A DNA stretch of 64,000 nt from JACMJL01 sp963791805. GTDB lineage: Bacteria > Bacillota > Clostridia > Clostridiales > Clostridiaceae. The notes beneath the pieces are model-generated. The model saw only the letters and a program-made list of their open reading frames with translations, had not been told where the DNA came from and did not search any database. Positions 16,661 to 24,541 of this stretch are shown here, one piece after another; position 1 is the first letter of the stretch, and every line of letters starts with the position of its first letter. Made by a program: the position numbers and the translations under genes. The DNA lies in assembly GCA_963791805.1 (NCBI GenBank), contig CAWBTU010000006.1:806001-870000 (forward strand). Reading direction: 5' to 3'.

Positions 16661-17497
16661 ATGGAAATAGCCTATCAGAATAATGATATTATAATGAAAT
16701 GTATGTCTGAAGCTTTTAAAGATGCAGCTTTAGATTTTTATGGATTACATACAGCTAGAATTAAAGCAGTAATTCCCTCCGAGCTTCCTGTAATAGAAGT
16801 TAGTGAAGAGGTTATGGATTTTATTTTCTTGTTAGAAGATGAAAGTTTGTTGCACTTAGAATTTCAAACTACTAATAAAAATGAGAATCTAACACGTTTT
16901 CTGCTTTATGATGCTAGATTATATAAAAAAGATAAAAAACAAATTAATACTGCAGTAATCTATTCTGGTGATATTGAAAAAGCACAGAATAATATTAACA
17001 TTGGTTCAATAAATTATCAAGTTTCCAATGTATATATGAAAGCTTTTGATGGGGATAAGATATTTTCAGATTTACAAGAGAAAGTAGATTTGAAAGTGAA
17101 ATTAACAGAAAGAGACAGGTTAAATTTAATATTTTTGCCCTTAATGAAAAGTAGTACAGATAAAAATGAAATGGCTATTAATGCAGTAGAGCTTGCTTCA
17201 AAAGTTGAAGTTGAAGATGATGATGAAAAAATGTTATACATAGGAGCAATAGTTGGCATTTCAGATAAGTTTATTGATAAAGAATACGTTTTAAAACTGA
17301 AGGAGAGATTAAAAATGACTAGAGTAGGTATGGAATTAAGAAAAGATGGCATTGAGCAGGGTATTAAAGAAGGTAAATTAGCTGATGCAAATAAAATGAT
17401 TAAAAAGGGTTTTACCATAGACGATATAGTAGAAATTACTGAATTGAAAAGGGAAGAAGTTCAAAAACTATATGAACTGAATAAAGAGAAACATTAG
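16661..17497 (+). CDS. Rpn family PD-(D/E)XK nuclease, copy 4
   Basis: The ATG at 16661 gives 278 residues. It matches copies 2 and 3 but has an extra KVEVEDDDE stretch near residue 188 (a 6-bp duplication) and a longer linker (GIEQGIKEGKLADANK) in the C-terminal domain. The core residues of the nuclease are kept. The sequence after the stop differs from the usual trailer (AACATAACTTGAAAGCAAACTTC) but matches that after the DUF1016 pseudogene at 16461, so these two loci share a second trailer type. Confidence 0.9.
   Translation: MEIAYQNNDIIMKCMSEAFKDAALDFYGLHTARIKAVIPSELPVIEVSEEVMDFIFLLEDESLLHLEFQTTNKNENLTRFLLYDARLYKKDKKQINTAVIYSGDIEKAQNNINIGSINYQVSNVYMKAFDGDKIFSDLQEKVDLKVKLTERDRLNLIFLPLMKSSTDKNEMAINAVELASKVEVEDDDEKMLYIGAIVGISDKFIDKEYVLKLKERLKMTRVGMELRKDGIEQGIKEGKLADANKMIKKGFTIDDIVEITELKREEVQKLYELNKEKH
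17315..17497 (+). CDS. possible intragenic C-terminal Rpn small protein (copy 4)
   Basis: AAGGAG at 17300-17305 lies 9 bases before the in-frame ATG at 17315. The product would be 60 residues beginning MTRVGMELRK. Confidence 0.5.
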   Translation: MTRVGMELRKDGIEQGIKEGKLADANKMIKKGFTIDDIVEITELKREEVQKLYELNKEKH

Positions 17498-17669
17498 CAA
17501 CATAACTTGAAAGCAAACTTCCAAGTTTAATAAGATACTAGACCCTTGTAAAAAAATAACAACGAAACTAGAATCTAATAATGTTCATTATCTCTTTACT
17601 TTAAGGTAAGGAGATTTTTTATTGCATATGGTATAATACCTAATAGAAAATGTAGGAAGGGTGTTGTCA

Positions 17670-19643
17670 TTGATAAAAAGTAATGGATGTACTCTTGACT
17701 GCTTTGGATGCTGCAAATTTAATGTACATGTTGAGAATAACCAAGTAGTAAAAATAGAAGCGGATAAAAATCATCCTTACACAAAAGGTATAATGTGTGA
17801 TAAGGGAAGAAACCATTTAAAAAGATTAAAGGATAAAGACAGGATTTACTCTCCCATGAAAAAAGAAGAGGGAAAATGGGTAAATATAAGCTTTGAAGAA
17901 GCTTTAGATATAATTGCAGATAAATTAAAAAATTATAAAGAAAATTATTCTTCCAATTGTGTGATGCATTATAGTGAATCAGGTTCAGGATCAATATTAA
18001 AAGGGATAGAGGATATATTTTTCAACTTCTATGGAGGCATAACTAGAGCTGATGGCGGAACCTGCTGGAGTGCTGGCACTAAAGCTCAAAAATATGATTT
18101 TGGATATAACAAGGCACATTTTATAGATGATGTTTTAAATGCAAAGAATATAATACTTTGGAGTAAAAATCCCGCAAACTCCCACATACAGTTGTTTCAT
18201 AGAATAAAAGAGGCAAAAGAAAAAGGTATAAAGATTATAGTAATAGATCCTATTTATACTGATACTGCAAAGATTGCTGACATTCATATAAAGACAAATC
18301 CATCTACAGATGCTGCCCTTGCAATGGCAATGTCAAAAATAATAATACAGGAAAATCTGCAGGATACAGAATTTATAAAAGAAAATGTTGTAGGTTTTGA
18401 TGAGTACAAGGCTTATTTAGACACTCTGGATATAAATTATTTATGCCATGAATGTGGAGTTGACTTAAATAGAATAAAAGAACTTACTTACCTTTATGCT
18501 AAAGAAAAATACAGCACCATATATATAGGCTATGGAGTTCAGAGATATAAAAATGGGGGCAACGCAGTAAGAGCTATAGATGCTTTAGCAGCTATAACAG
18601 GAAGTGTAGGAAAAAAAGGTGGAGGGGTGAACTACAATAATAAGATATATACTGATGTATTAAATTTAGATCCATACAATAGTTATAAATATGCCTCCAA
18701 GGAAAGAACCTTTGATTTGCACCAGTTTCCTAGTTTTGCAAAAGATAATTTAAAAGCTATATTCATAAGCAAAGCCAATCCTCTTAATCAATGGACTAAC
18801 TTAAATGAATTTACAAAGGCTTTTAAGAGTATAGAATTTAAGGTATGTATAGACATGTTTTTAACTGACACAGCAAAGCATTGTGATTTATTTATTCCAT
18901 GCACTAATACCTTAGAGACAGAGGATTTATTATATACCTCCATGAGCAATCCATACATATTATATAATGAGAAATGTGTGGAGCCAAAGCATAAGTTGAT
19001 GGATGAATACTATTTCTTTAGGGAGCTGGCAAGAAAAATGGAAATGGAAGCGTATCCGTATGTATCTAAGAAAGAATATTTAGGTGAAATAATAAAACCT
19101 TTAGAAGAGAAGGGGATAACCCTTGAAAAAATAAAAAATGAATATGTAACTATAAAAGAAAATGATGTTGCATGGAGTAATCTAATGTTTCAAACACCAT
19201 CAAAGAAAATAGAGATATATTCTGAAATGGCAAAAAATGATAAGTTAAGTCCAATGCCTGTTTATATTAATGATAAAAATACTAAGCTTAGACTTTTAAC
19301 TACACATCCTAAAAGATCTCTGATGTCTCAAAGCTTTAAAGATGTGGATACAATGGCTATTGCAAATATAAGTGAGGATACTGCTAAAAATCATAATTTA
19401 GTTGATGAAGAAGTTGTTATATTAAAGTCTGCCAATGGAGAAATAGAGGTGCAAGTAATTATAAGTGATAAATTGCTTGATAACATAGTTCATATGGAAG
19501 TAGGTTGGTGGGAAAAAAGTTCAAATCCAAACTTCTTAACTGAAAGTCAAACTACTGATATGGGCAAACAAATAGCCTACTATGATACTTTTGTAGAGAT
19601 AATAGGGTGCCAGATAATAGGGTGCCAGGCACGTGACAAGTGA
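17670..19643 (+). CDS. molybdopterin-dependent oxidoreductase (DMSO reductase superfamily)
   Basis: AGGAAGG (17653-17660) fits a TTG start at 17670 better than the GTG at 17661. The roughly 657-residue protein begins with a 4Fe-4S motif (CTLDCFGCCKF ... GIMCDKG), then the catalytic domain (GGTCWSAGTKAQKYDFG near residue 130, ILWSKNPANSHIQ), and a C-terminal molybdopterin-binding domain (RLLTTHPKRSLMSQSF ... VGWWEKSSNPNFLT). It has no Tat signal, so it is cytoplasmic. No partner subunit is adjacent and the substrate is unknown. The last codons are formed by the GTGCCAGGCAC repeat (IIGCQIIGCQARDK), so the native C-terminus was replaced. Confidence 0.85.
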   Translation: MIKSNGCTLDCFGCCKFNVHVENNQVVKIEADKNHPYTKGIMCDKGRNHLKRLKDKDRIYSPMKKEEGKWVNISFEEALDIIADKLKNYKENYSSNCVMHYSESGSGSILKGIEDIFFNFYGGITRADGGTCWSAGTKAQKYDFGYNKAHFIDDVLNAKNIILWSKNPANSHIQLFHRIKEAKEKGIKIIVIDPIYTDTAKIADIHIKTNPSTDAALAMAMSKIIIQENLQDTEFIKENVVGFDEYKAYLDTLDINYLCHECGVDLNRIKELTYLYAKEKYSTIYIGYGVQRYKNGGNAVRAIDALAAITGSVGKKGGGVNYNNKIYTDVLNLDPYNSYKYASKERTFDLHQFPSFAKDNLKAIFISKANPLNQWTNLNEFTKAFKSIEFKVCIDMFLTDTAKHCDLFIPCTNTLETEDLLYTSMSNPYILYNEKCVEPKHKLMDEYYFFRELARKMEMEAYPYVSKKEYLGEIIKPLEEKGITLEKIKNEYVTIKENDVAWSNLMFQTPSKKIEIYSEMAKNDKLSPMPVYINDKNTKLRLLTTHPKRSLMSQSFKDVDTMAIANISEDTAKNHNLVDEEVVILKSANGEIEVQVIISDKLLDNIVHMEVGWWEKSSNPNFLTESQTTDMGKQIAYYDTFVEIIGCQIIGCQARDK

Positions 19644-19645
19644 CA
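19609..19645 (+). repeat. GTGCCAGGCACGTGACAAGTG repeat, second locus
   Basis: A partial unit (AATAGGGTGCCAG) precedes a fuller one (AATAGGGTGCCAGGCACGTG then ACAAGTGACA). It overlaps the end of the molybdopterin gene and supplies its stop codon. Confidence 0.6.
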
Positions 19646-19786
19646 TTTACACCCTACTGCTTATTTTTGAAGCATCCAATCTAGCGCATTTATTCATTTT
19701 AGCAAGTTGGCGCCCCCTCACAACCACACCAGGGAACAAATTTTCAAGTTCTATAAGGGATAAGACCCGTGTAAAAAATAACAGCT

Positions 19787-19816
19787 AAACTAGAGTTTAA
19801 TTGCTCTAGTTTTTTA
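19787..19816 (+). terminator. CTAGAG-family repeated terminator
   Basis: AAACTAGAGTTTAATTGCTCTAG followed by TTTTTTATTT is the cleanest form of the repeat: AAACTAGAG, 8-base loop, CTCTAGTTTTTT. Confidence 0.7.
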
Positions 19817-19830
19817 TTTAAAAAGAAATA

Positions 19831-19893
19831 ACAAGAATATAAGTTTGCATATATTTCCGAAATTAGTCAATACTATAAACGTAATATTACTAG
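19831..19893 (+). promoter_or_regulatory. rpn leader, copy 4 (partial)
   Basis: The block matches other leaders up to TCAATACTATAAAC and then changes to unrelated sequence with its own TATAAT-like box (GCTATAATG at 19906). Confidence 0.5.
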
Positions 19894-19927
19894 GTTAATT
19901 CATGCTATAATGAAAGAAAGAATAAGT

Positions 19928-20010
19928 GTGACGGAAATTAATCCTAAAGTAGACTTTATTTTTACTTAATTTTTGGAAATTAAGAAATGGATAAAATTAA
20001 AAAACTATTG
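19928..20010 (+). pseudogene. 5' remnant of another Rpn-family gene
   Basis: From a GTG at 19928 the frame reads MTEINPKVDFIF, the usual start of a different Rpn subgroup (xINPKVDFxFKxLFG). With frame changes it goes on as LIFGN and EMDKIKKLLD, then loses similarity. It is broken by at least two frameshifts or stops. Confidence 0.5.
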
Positions 20011-20105
20011 GATAAAAAAATATATTTAAGTATAATCTCTGTAATGGCAGGCACTTTTGTTATGGAAAATAGCTCTATGAGTAAAGTGATAGGAGTTGAG
20101 TATAT

Positions 20106-20351
20106 ATGAAATGGGAAGAAATAAGAAAGCAATACCCAAATACTTTCGTAAAGTTTGAAGTTATAGAGTATCACATTGAGGAAGATAAGGAAGTAGTAGA
20201 TGAACTAGCTTTAATTAAAGTAATGCAGGATGGAAAAGAAGCTATGAAAGAACACCTTAAATGCAAGAAAGGACAGTATGTATATAGCACTGCTAAAGGA
20301 AAAGTTGAAATAAAAATGATTAAATATATAGGAATAAGAGGAGAGATGTAA
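20106..20351 (+). CDS. small protein paired with the retropepsin-like protease
   Basis: This 81-residue, Lys/Glu-rich, soluble protein begins MKWEEIRKQYPNTFVKFE. Its stop is directly followed by the ATG of the protease gene, so the two are surely translated together. I have no family name for it. The tight pairing suggests a substrate, inhibitor or adaptor of the protease. An SD-like GGAGTTGAG lies before the ATG. Confidence 0.7.
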   Translation: MKWEEIRKQYPNTFVKFEVIEYHIEEDKEVVDELALIKVMQDGKEAMKEHLKCKKGQYVYSTAKGKVEIKMIKYIGIRGEM

Positions 20352-20741
20352 ATGGTGAAATTAACCTTTAAACATGGACTTTTATATACAGATATAGCTC
20401 TTTTTCATAAGGGAAAAGAAGTAGTAGTAAAAGATGTAATCGTAGATACAGGAGCGTCACATTCAATAATTTCACCAATATTTCTTGAAGAACTGAACAC
20501 AGAATATTCTTTAGATGATGAAATAGTAAATGCTTTTGGATTAGGAGGCACTATGTGCAGTTCATTAAGAAAGAATATGGATAAGGTTACTTGCGGTAAT
20601 ATTAATATTAATAAGTTTAAGGTTGATTTTGGTGAAATTGATCCAAATGATAGAGTGAATGGTCTTTTGGGATTGGACTTTCTAAAAGGCGCATCTGTAA
20701 TTATTGATGTTGAAGAAGATAAAATTTTATTAAAGCGATAA
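20352..20741 (+). CDS. retropepsin-like aspartic protease
   Basis: The 129-residue protein has the catalytic triad motif VDTGASHSIISP (D-T-G, near residue 32) and the second conserved stretch GLLGLDFLKGASVIID, as in single-domain retroviral-type proteases that act as dimers. There is no signal peptide, so it should be cytoplasmic. AGAGGAGAG just upstream, inside the preceding gene, is its SD. The pair sits exactly where an rpn gene body would be, between an rpn leader and an rpn 3' fragment. Confidence 0.85.
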   Translation: MVKLTFKHGLLYTDIALFHKGKEVVVKDVIVDTGASHSIISPIFLEELNTEYSLDDEIVNAFGLGGTMCSSLRKNMDKVTCGNININKFKVDFGEIDPNDRVNGLLGLDFLKGASVIIDVEEDKILLKR

Positions 20742-20749
20742 GGAGGCAG

Positions 20750-20868
20750 CTTTATATTTTACCCTTAATGAAAAGTAGTACAGATAAAAATGAAATGGCT
20801 ATTAATGCAGTAGAGATTGCTTCAAAAGTTGAAGATAATGATGAAAAAATGTTATACATAGGAGCTAG
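20750..20868 (+). pseudogene. internal fragment of an rpn gene
   Basis: About 118 bp (ATTTTACCCTTAATGAAAAG ... TTATACATAGGAGC) match the middle of rpn copies 2-4 (for example 17135-17250), after which the trailer follows at once. Both ends of the gene are missing. Confidence 0.85.
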
Positions 20869-20934
20869 CAAGCTCAACTTTGTTTCGAAACGACTTCATG
20901 AATGCTAATTTTTTTATTTATGTAAAAATTAGCT
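20867..20934 (+). repeat. trailer repeat T8
   Basis: AGCAAGCTCAACTTTGTTTC, then GAAACGACTTC, then GCTAATTTTTTTATTTATG with AAAAATTAGC closing a hairpin. It is joined directly to the rpn fragment. Confidence 0.65.
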
Positions 20935-21037
20935 AAAGGTAATAAAACACCCCATACTGGAAATTTCATATAATGTATATATAATCCTATACTGTTGTAT
21001 ATACGATTATATAATAAGCTATTTAGGGGGAAACCTT

Positions 21038-21457
21038 ATGGATTATTCATGTAAATGTTTTGTTACGTGCAGTGATCCTCTTCATCTTACCCTTGAAAGT
21101 AAAACTGCTTACCATGGATGCTGGGGCACTAATCCTCCACAACAATTAAAAAACGGGGATTGGAATATGTTTCAATTAAAGGATGGCTGTGGATGTTTCG
21201 GAAGCGAAGGTAAGGTTGTATACAAAATCGAAGATGGAGCAAAAGCTATAATTAGATTTGGTTGTCCTTTCTATTTTAATAATTACGCATATTTGGATAT
21301 TCAGGGAGATAACCGTGCTAAGTATGGAGGTTATGTTGAGTTCTTTAGTAACTGTGAGGTTTATGGTAGCAATCCTAGTTATGATGCAAATAAATGTGCA
21401 CCATATGCAACAAGTGGACATCCAGTTTTGGTGTTTGTCGGTATTTATCGTAAATAG
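21038..21457 (+). CDS. small Cys-rich protein of unknown function
   Basis: TTAGGGGGAAACCTT is a strong SD. The 139-residue protein has at least ten Cys (CKCFVTC, GCWG, GCGCFG, FGCPF, NCEVYG, KCAPY), many aromatic and Gly residues, and the look of a compact beta protein. The GDWNMFQLKDGCGCFG ... YKI pattern vaguely recalls aegerolysin- or lectin-like beta-sandwich proteins, but I would not assign a family. It has no signal peptide. TATAAT-like boxes cluster upstream (20970-21010), and a trailer repeat follows. Confidence 0.6.
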   Translation: MDYSCKCFVTCSDPLHLTLESKTAYHGCWGTNPPQQLKNGDWNMFQLKDGCGCFGSEGKVVYKIEDGAKAIIRFGCPFYFNNYAYLDIQGDNRAKYGGYVEFFSNCEVYGSNPSYDANKCAPYATSGHPVLVFVGIYRK

Positions 21458-21483
21458 ACTTATGATAGCATCCCCAGGGCATG

Positions 21484-21536
21484 TAGCAAGCTCAACTTTG
21501 TTTCACAACTAACTCTATGGTGTAATATTTTACAGA
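21484..21536 (+). repeat. trailer repeat T9
   Basis: AGCAAGCTCAACTTTGTTTC then ACAACTAACTCTATGGTGTAA and TATTTTACAG. It is downstream of the Cys-rich protein gene, not of rpn. Confidence 0.65.
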
Positions 21537-21602
21537 TTATGAAGTGGAGAAACCCATAACTGTTATAATGAAATGCCCATAGATTTATATACAGAATTCA
21601 CA

Positions 21603-21636
21603 AAAAAGGTATAGCAGGATTTTGCTATACCTTTTC
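21603..21636 (-). terminator. terminator of the Nudix gene
   Basis: AAAAGGTATAGCA (21604-21616) pairs with TGCTATACCTTTT (21623-21635). It begins right after the minus-strand stop. Confidence 0.75.
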
Positions 21637-22023
21637 TGATAAAAGCTGCTTAACAGCTGGAATATCAGCAGGAGCCCATTTTAATGACTCTAGATTCTCT
21701 TTTTTTAGCCAAATAAGCTTTGAATGCTCCGTTGCAACTGGTGTACTAGCTATTATCTTGCACTTTAAAGTTATCAAATTTACAATAAATGCTTCGTACT
21801 CATGAGTATTATCGTTGAACAATTCTTCATACTCAATGGTGCATTTTAATTCTTCTTGAATTTCACGAACAATAGCCTCAGCAAGGCTTTCATTTACTTC
21901 TACTTTTCCACCAGGAAATTCCCACATGTTAGGCATATTCATCTTTGGAGAACGAAGGGCACATAGTATCTCCTGATTATCATTTTCGATTATAGCTCCA
22001 ACCACTTTTATTAATTTCTTCAT
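21625..22023 (-). CDS. Nudix hydrolase, MutT-like (8-oxo-dGTP diphosphatase candidate)
   Basis: AGAGGTG fits the ATG at 22023 and gives 132 residues. The protein begins MKKLIKVVGAIIENDNQEIL, has RSPKMNMPNMWEFPGGKVE and the Nudix box GGKVEVNESLAEAIVREIQEEL with the catalytic REIQEEL, followed by beta strands typical of MutT. MutT proteins clear oxidised nucleotides or related pyrophosphates in the cytoplasm. Specificity for 8-oxo-dGTP is an inference. Confidence 0.88.
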   Translation of the reverse strand: MKKLIKVVGAIIENDNQEILCALRSPKMNMPNMWEFPGGKVEVNESLAEAIVREIQEELKCTIEYEELFNDNTHEYEAFIVNLITLKCKIIASTPVATEHSKLIWLKKENLESLKWAPADIPAVKQLLSEKV

Positions 22024-22458
22024 GTGTAACACCTCTAGGGTAGAGTAACATATTTAGGAGGGGATTTCAAATTTAAGAACTTACTTGCAAAATTTTAGAA
22101 ATTCCTTTTATCTGGATTAGTGTGATTGCTTTAGTTTTAATTACATTTTTTTTATAAATGGCCACGAAACTTTACTATTTCATTTGCAGTTGAGTCCTTG
22201 GTTGCACAACCCATAGCAAGAATGGTTATATTTAAATTACATCAGAGAAAAGATGGCATATTATTTACTTAACACCCTTGAGGTGTAAATCTTTCTGGAA
22301 AAACAGTAATTAATATAACTCTAAAGATATGTGCATCTATGTCGAATAAAAGCTAATTTATGAAAAAGTTGACGCAATTTGGTTTTTAATATATTATTGA
22401 ATAATAATCACAAAACCATTCAAAAGCTAATGTTTGGAAATTAGGGGGGCGGCAATTT
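22024..22458 (+). other. intergenic region with a membrane-protein remnant and the chemoreceptor promoter
   Basis: It holds a decayed membrane-protein fragment (22095-22272), a partial trailer (GAGGTGTAAATCTTTCTGG at about 22270-22297), and before the chemoreceptor gene TTGACG-like and TATTATTG-like promoter elements (about 22369 and 22390). Confidence 0.4.
22095..22272 (+). pseudogene. remnant of a small membrane protein, possibly DUF2798
   Basis: LEIPFIWISVIALVLITFF ends at a stop, and a second frame gives RNFTISFAVESLVAQPIARM ... KLHQRKD. The pattern of NFxxxFxxExLxAQPIAR is what I expect of DUF2798-type proteins. The start is lost and the frame is broken. Confidence 0.4.
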
Positions 22459-24234
22459 ATGAAAAAAATGAGCACTAAAGTAATACTTATGACTATCACT
22501 ACAGTAATATTTACTTCTTTAATCATTGGATGCTTTGTAATTGTCGAAAATTACAAAACTAGGGATAAAATGCTATCAAACTTAGAAGATACTATGAGAA
22601 GTGATATTGACAAGAAGTTAAAAAGTCAAGTGGAAAACTCTACATCCATGCTAGCTGGAGTATATAGTAGATATGAAAAAGGTGAGCTAACTTTAGATCA
22701 AGCAAAAAAACTTGGAGCAGATCAATTAAGAGGGTTAAGATATGATACAGACAATTACTTTTGGGCTCATACAGAAGACTGTACCTGCGTAGTTCTATAT
22801 GGATCAAATCTTGAAGGTACTAACAGAAGTAATGAGAAAGATAAAAAAGGAAGTCTTTTTATACAAGAATTTAATAAAAAAGGAATGGAGGATGGTGGTG
22901 GATATACTGACTATTGGTTTCCTAGAAAAGGTCAAACTAAGGCAGTTTCAAAGAGAGGCTATAATTTAGAATTTAAACCTTTCAAATGGGTTATCGGTAC
23001 AGGCAGTTATACTGATGATGTTGATTCCGCAGTTTCAGCAAAGAAACAGGAATTAGATGATGATTTTATGAAAGCAATGATACAATTAGCCATATGTATA
23101 ATAGTGGTAGTATGTGTTTTTTCACTTATATCATATTTTATTAGTAAAAAAATTACTGCACCATTATTGATAATAACGGATATTATCAATAAAACTGCAG
23201 ATTTTGATTTGACTTATAATAATGACTATTTAAAGATAGAAAAATTCCATGGAGAAATGGGCGTAATTGGAGGCTCCATAATTAATTTAAGAGAGGAAAT
23301 AAGAAAAATAGCAACACTTATAAAGAACGATTCTGATGAGATTTTTAAGTATTCCGGGCAAATGTCTTCAGACACGGATGAAGCTGTCAAGTCTATACAA
23401 GCTGTTACTCAAACCGTGCAAGAATTAGCAAAAGGGGCTTCAACTCAAGCTACAGATGCACAAGATAGTGTAGAAAGATTATGTAGCTTTGCTAATGAAA
23501 TTGAGGTTTCTGTTAATAATTCATCAGAAGTAAAAGTATTATCACAGGACGTTAAGGATACTAACCAAAATAGTAAAGATACTTTTAAAGAATTAAAGGA
23601 CAAGCTTCAGAAAAACAATGTTGCTACAAAAAATGTTTTGAATAATATAGGTAGCCTTTCAATAAAATCAGCTTCAATTGGAGAAATAGTAGACTCAATT
23701 CAAGCAATAGCTACTCAAACTAACCTTTTAGCATTAAATGCTGCTATAGAGGCGGCACGTGCAGGTGAATCAGGTAAAGGTTTTGCAGTTGTTGCTGATG
23801 AGGTAAGAAAGCTAGCAGAGCAAACAGCTCTTTCAACTCAAGAAATTGCAAGTGTTATTGATGAGATTCAAAAAGAAATTGATAACGCTAAGGTTAATAT
23901 GAACATTGGAGAAAATCTAATAATTGAAGTAGATAAGGCAATGGAACAAACTGATAAAACCTTTACAAGTATAGAACACTCTATTGATAATACTTTGATT
24001 AAAATAACTCAACTTACTGAAAATATATCAAAAGTGGATAAGGATAAAAATGAAATAGTTAATTCAATTGAATCTGTTTCAGCAGTTTCAGAACAATCAG
24101 CAGCTGCTACAGAAGAGGTTTTTGCATCTATGGATCAGCAAGGTGTAGTAATGAACAGTATTTCAAATACAAGCAAAGAACTAGAGGATATTGCCAATAG
24201 TTTGGAAGAAGTTGTGAAAAGAATTAAGTTATAG
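22459..24234 (+). CDS. methyl-accepting chemotaxis protein with a Cache sensor domain
   Basis: TTAGGGGGGCGGC precedes the ATG. The 591-residue protein has a membrane helix (about 7-29), an extracellular single Cache domain (about 35-190, with NYFWAHTEDCTCVVLYGSN and FKPFKWVIGTGSYTDD), a second helix (about 197-217), a HAMP-like linker, and the cytoplasmic signalling domain whose tip reads ATQTNLLALNAAIEAARAGE. It should signal to CheA/CheW. The ligand is unknown; Cache domains of this kind bind small carboxylates or amines. A terminator follows. Confidence 0.92.
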   Translation: MKKMSTKVILMTITTVIFTSLIIGCFVIVENYKTRDKMLSNLEDTMRSDIDKKLKSQVENSTSMLAGVYSRYEKGELTLDQAKKLGADQLRGLRYDTDNYFWAHTEDCTCVVLYGSNLEGTNRSNEKDKKGSLFIQEFNKKGMEDGGGYTDYWFPRKGQTKAVSKRGYNLEFKPFKWVIGTGSYTDDVDSAVSAKKQELDDDFMKAMIQLAICIIVVVCVFSLISYFISKKITAPLLIITDIINKTADFDLTYNNDYLKIEKFHGEMGVIGGSIINLREEIRKIATLIKNDSDEIFKYSGQMSSDTDEAVKSIQAVTQTVQELAKGASTQATDAQDSVERLCSFANEIEVSVNNSSEVKVLSQDVKDTNQNSKDTFKELKDKLQKNNVATKNVLNNIGSLSIKSASIGEIVDSIQAIATQTNLLALNAAIEAARAGESGKGFAVVADEVRKLAEQTALSTQEIASVIDEIQKEIDNAKVNMNIGENLIIEVDKAMEQTDKTFTSIEHSIDNTLIKITQLTENISKVDKDKNEIVNSIESVSAVSEQSAAATEEVFASMDQQGVVMNSISNTSKELEDIANSLEEVVKRIKL

Positions 24235-24262
24235 GAAGCTTGTTTTTACATGTAGACAAGTG

Positions 24263-24300
24263 GCTGTTGCACTAAAAAATAGTGCAACAGCTTTTCTTTT
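24263..24300 (+). terminator. terminator of the chemoreceptor gene
   Basis: GCTGTTGCACTA and TAGTGCAACAGC form a 12-bp stem followed by TTTTCTTTT. Confidence 0.85.
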
Positions 24301-24509
24301 CAGAAATTTATACAAGTAAAACACATGGATAGTTGGACTAAAATCCAATCTGGTTCAATTTATTATGCGCTAGGTAAGCTTGAAAAAAGGATTTGGTTAT
24401 ATGTTAAAAAGTATAATTAATGTATTAGGTAAAAAATTAAAAAATAGCTGTGAAACTACATTGTGAGTGCTCTTATAGTACCTCTGAGGTTCTAACTTTT
24501 CCATTAGAT

Positions 24510-24541
24510 GAAGCTTTCTACAAAAGAAAGCTCTTTTTTTT
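24510..24541 (+). terminator. terminator-like hairpin
   Basis: AGCTTTCT (24512-24519) and AGAAAGCT (24525-24532) followed by eight T. No gene directly precedes it, so it may belong to a lost gene. Confidence 0.55.

Larger units (their letters stand above)
19644..20105 (+). other. non-genic stretch: trailer, terminator, leader and an rpn-type remnant
   Basis: The order is trailer T7 (19700-19745), a CTAGAG terminator (19787-19816), leader copy 4 (19831-19893), and a decayed rpn-type start at 19928-20010. A 40-codon frame (19987-20109) overlaps the next gene's start by 4 bases, but its beginning is part of the remnant. Confidence 0.5.

Noticed and set aside
19987..20109. A 40-codon gene overlapping the retropepsin partner by 4 bases
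   Set aside because: Its first part continues the decayed Rpn-type sequence (EMDKIKKLL) and it has no good SD, so the overlap is probably chance.
21038..21457. Aegerolysin or hemolysin assignment for the Cys-rich protein
   Set aside because: Only a loose likeness in one strand pattern; the aegerolysin landmarks are not convincingly present, so it is left unnamed.
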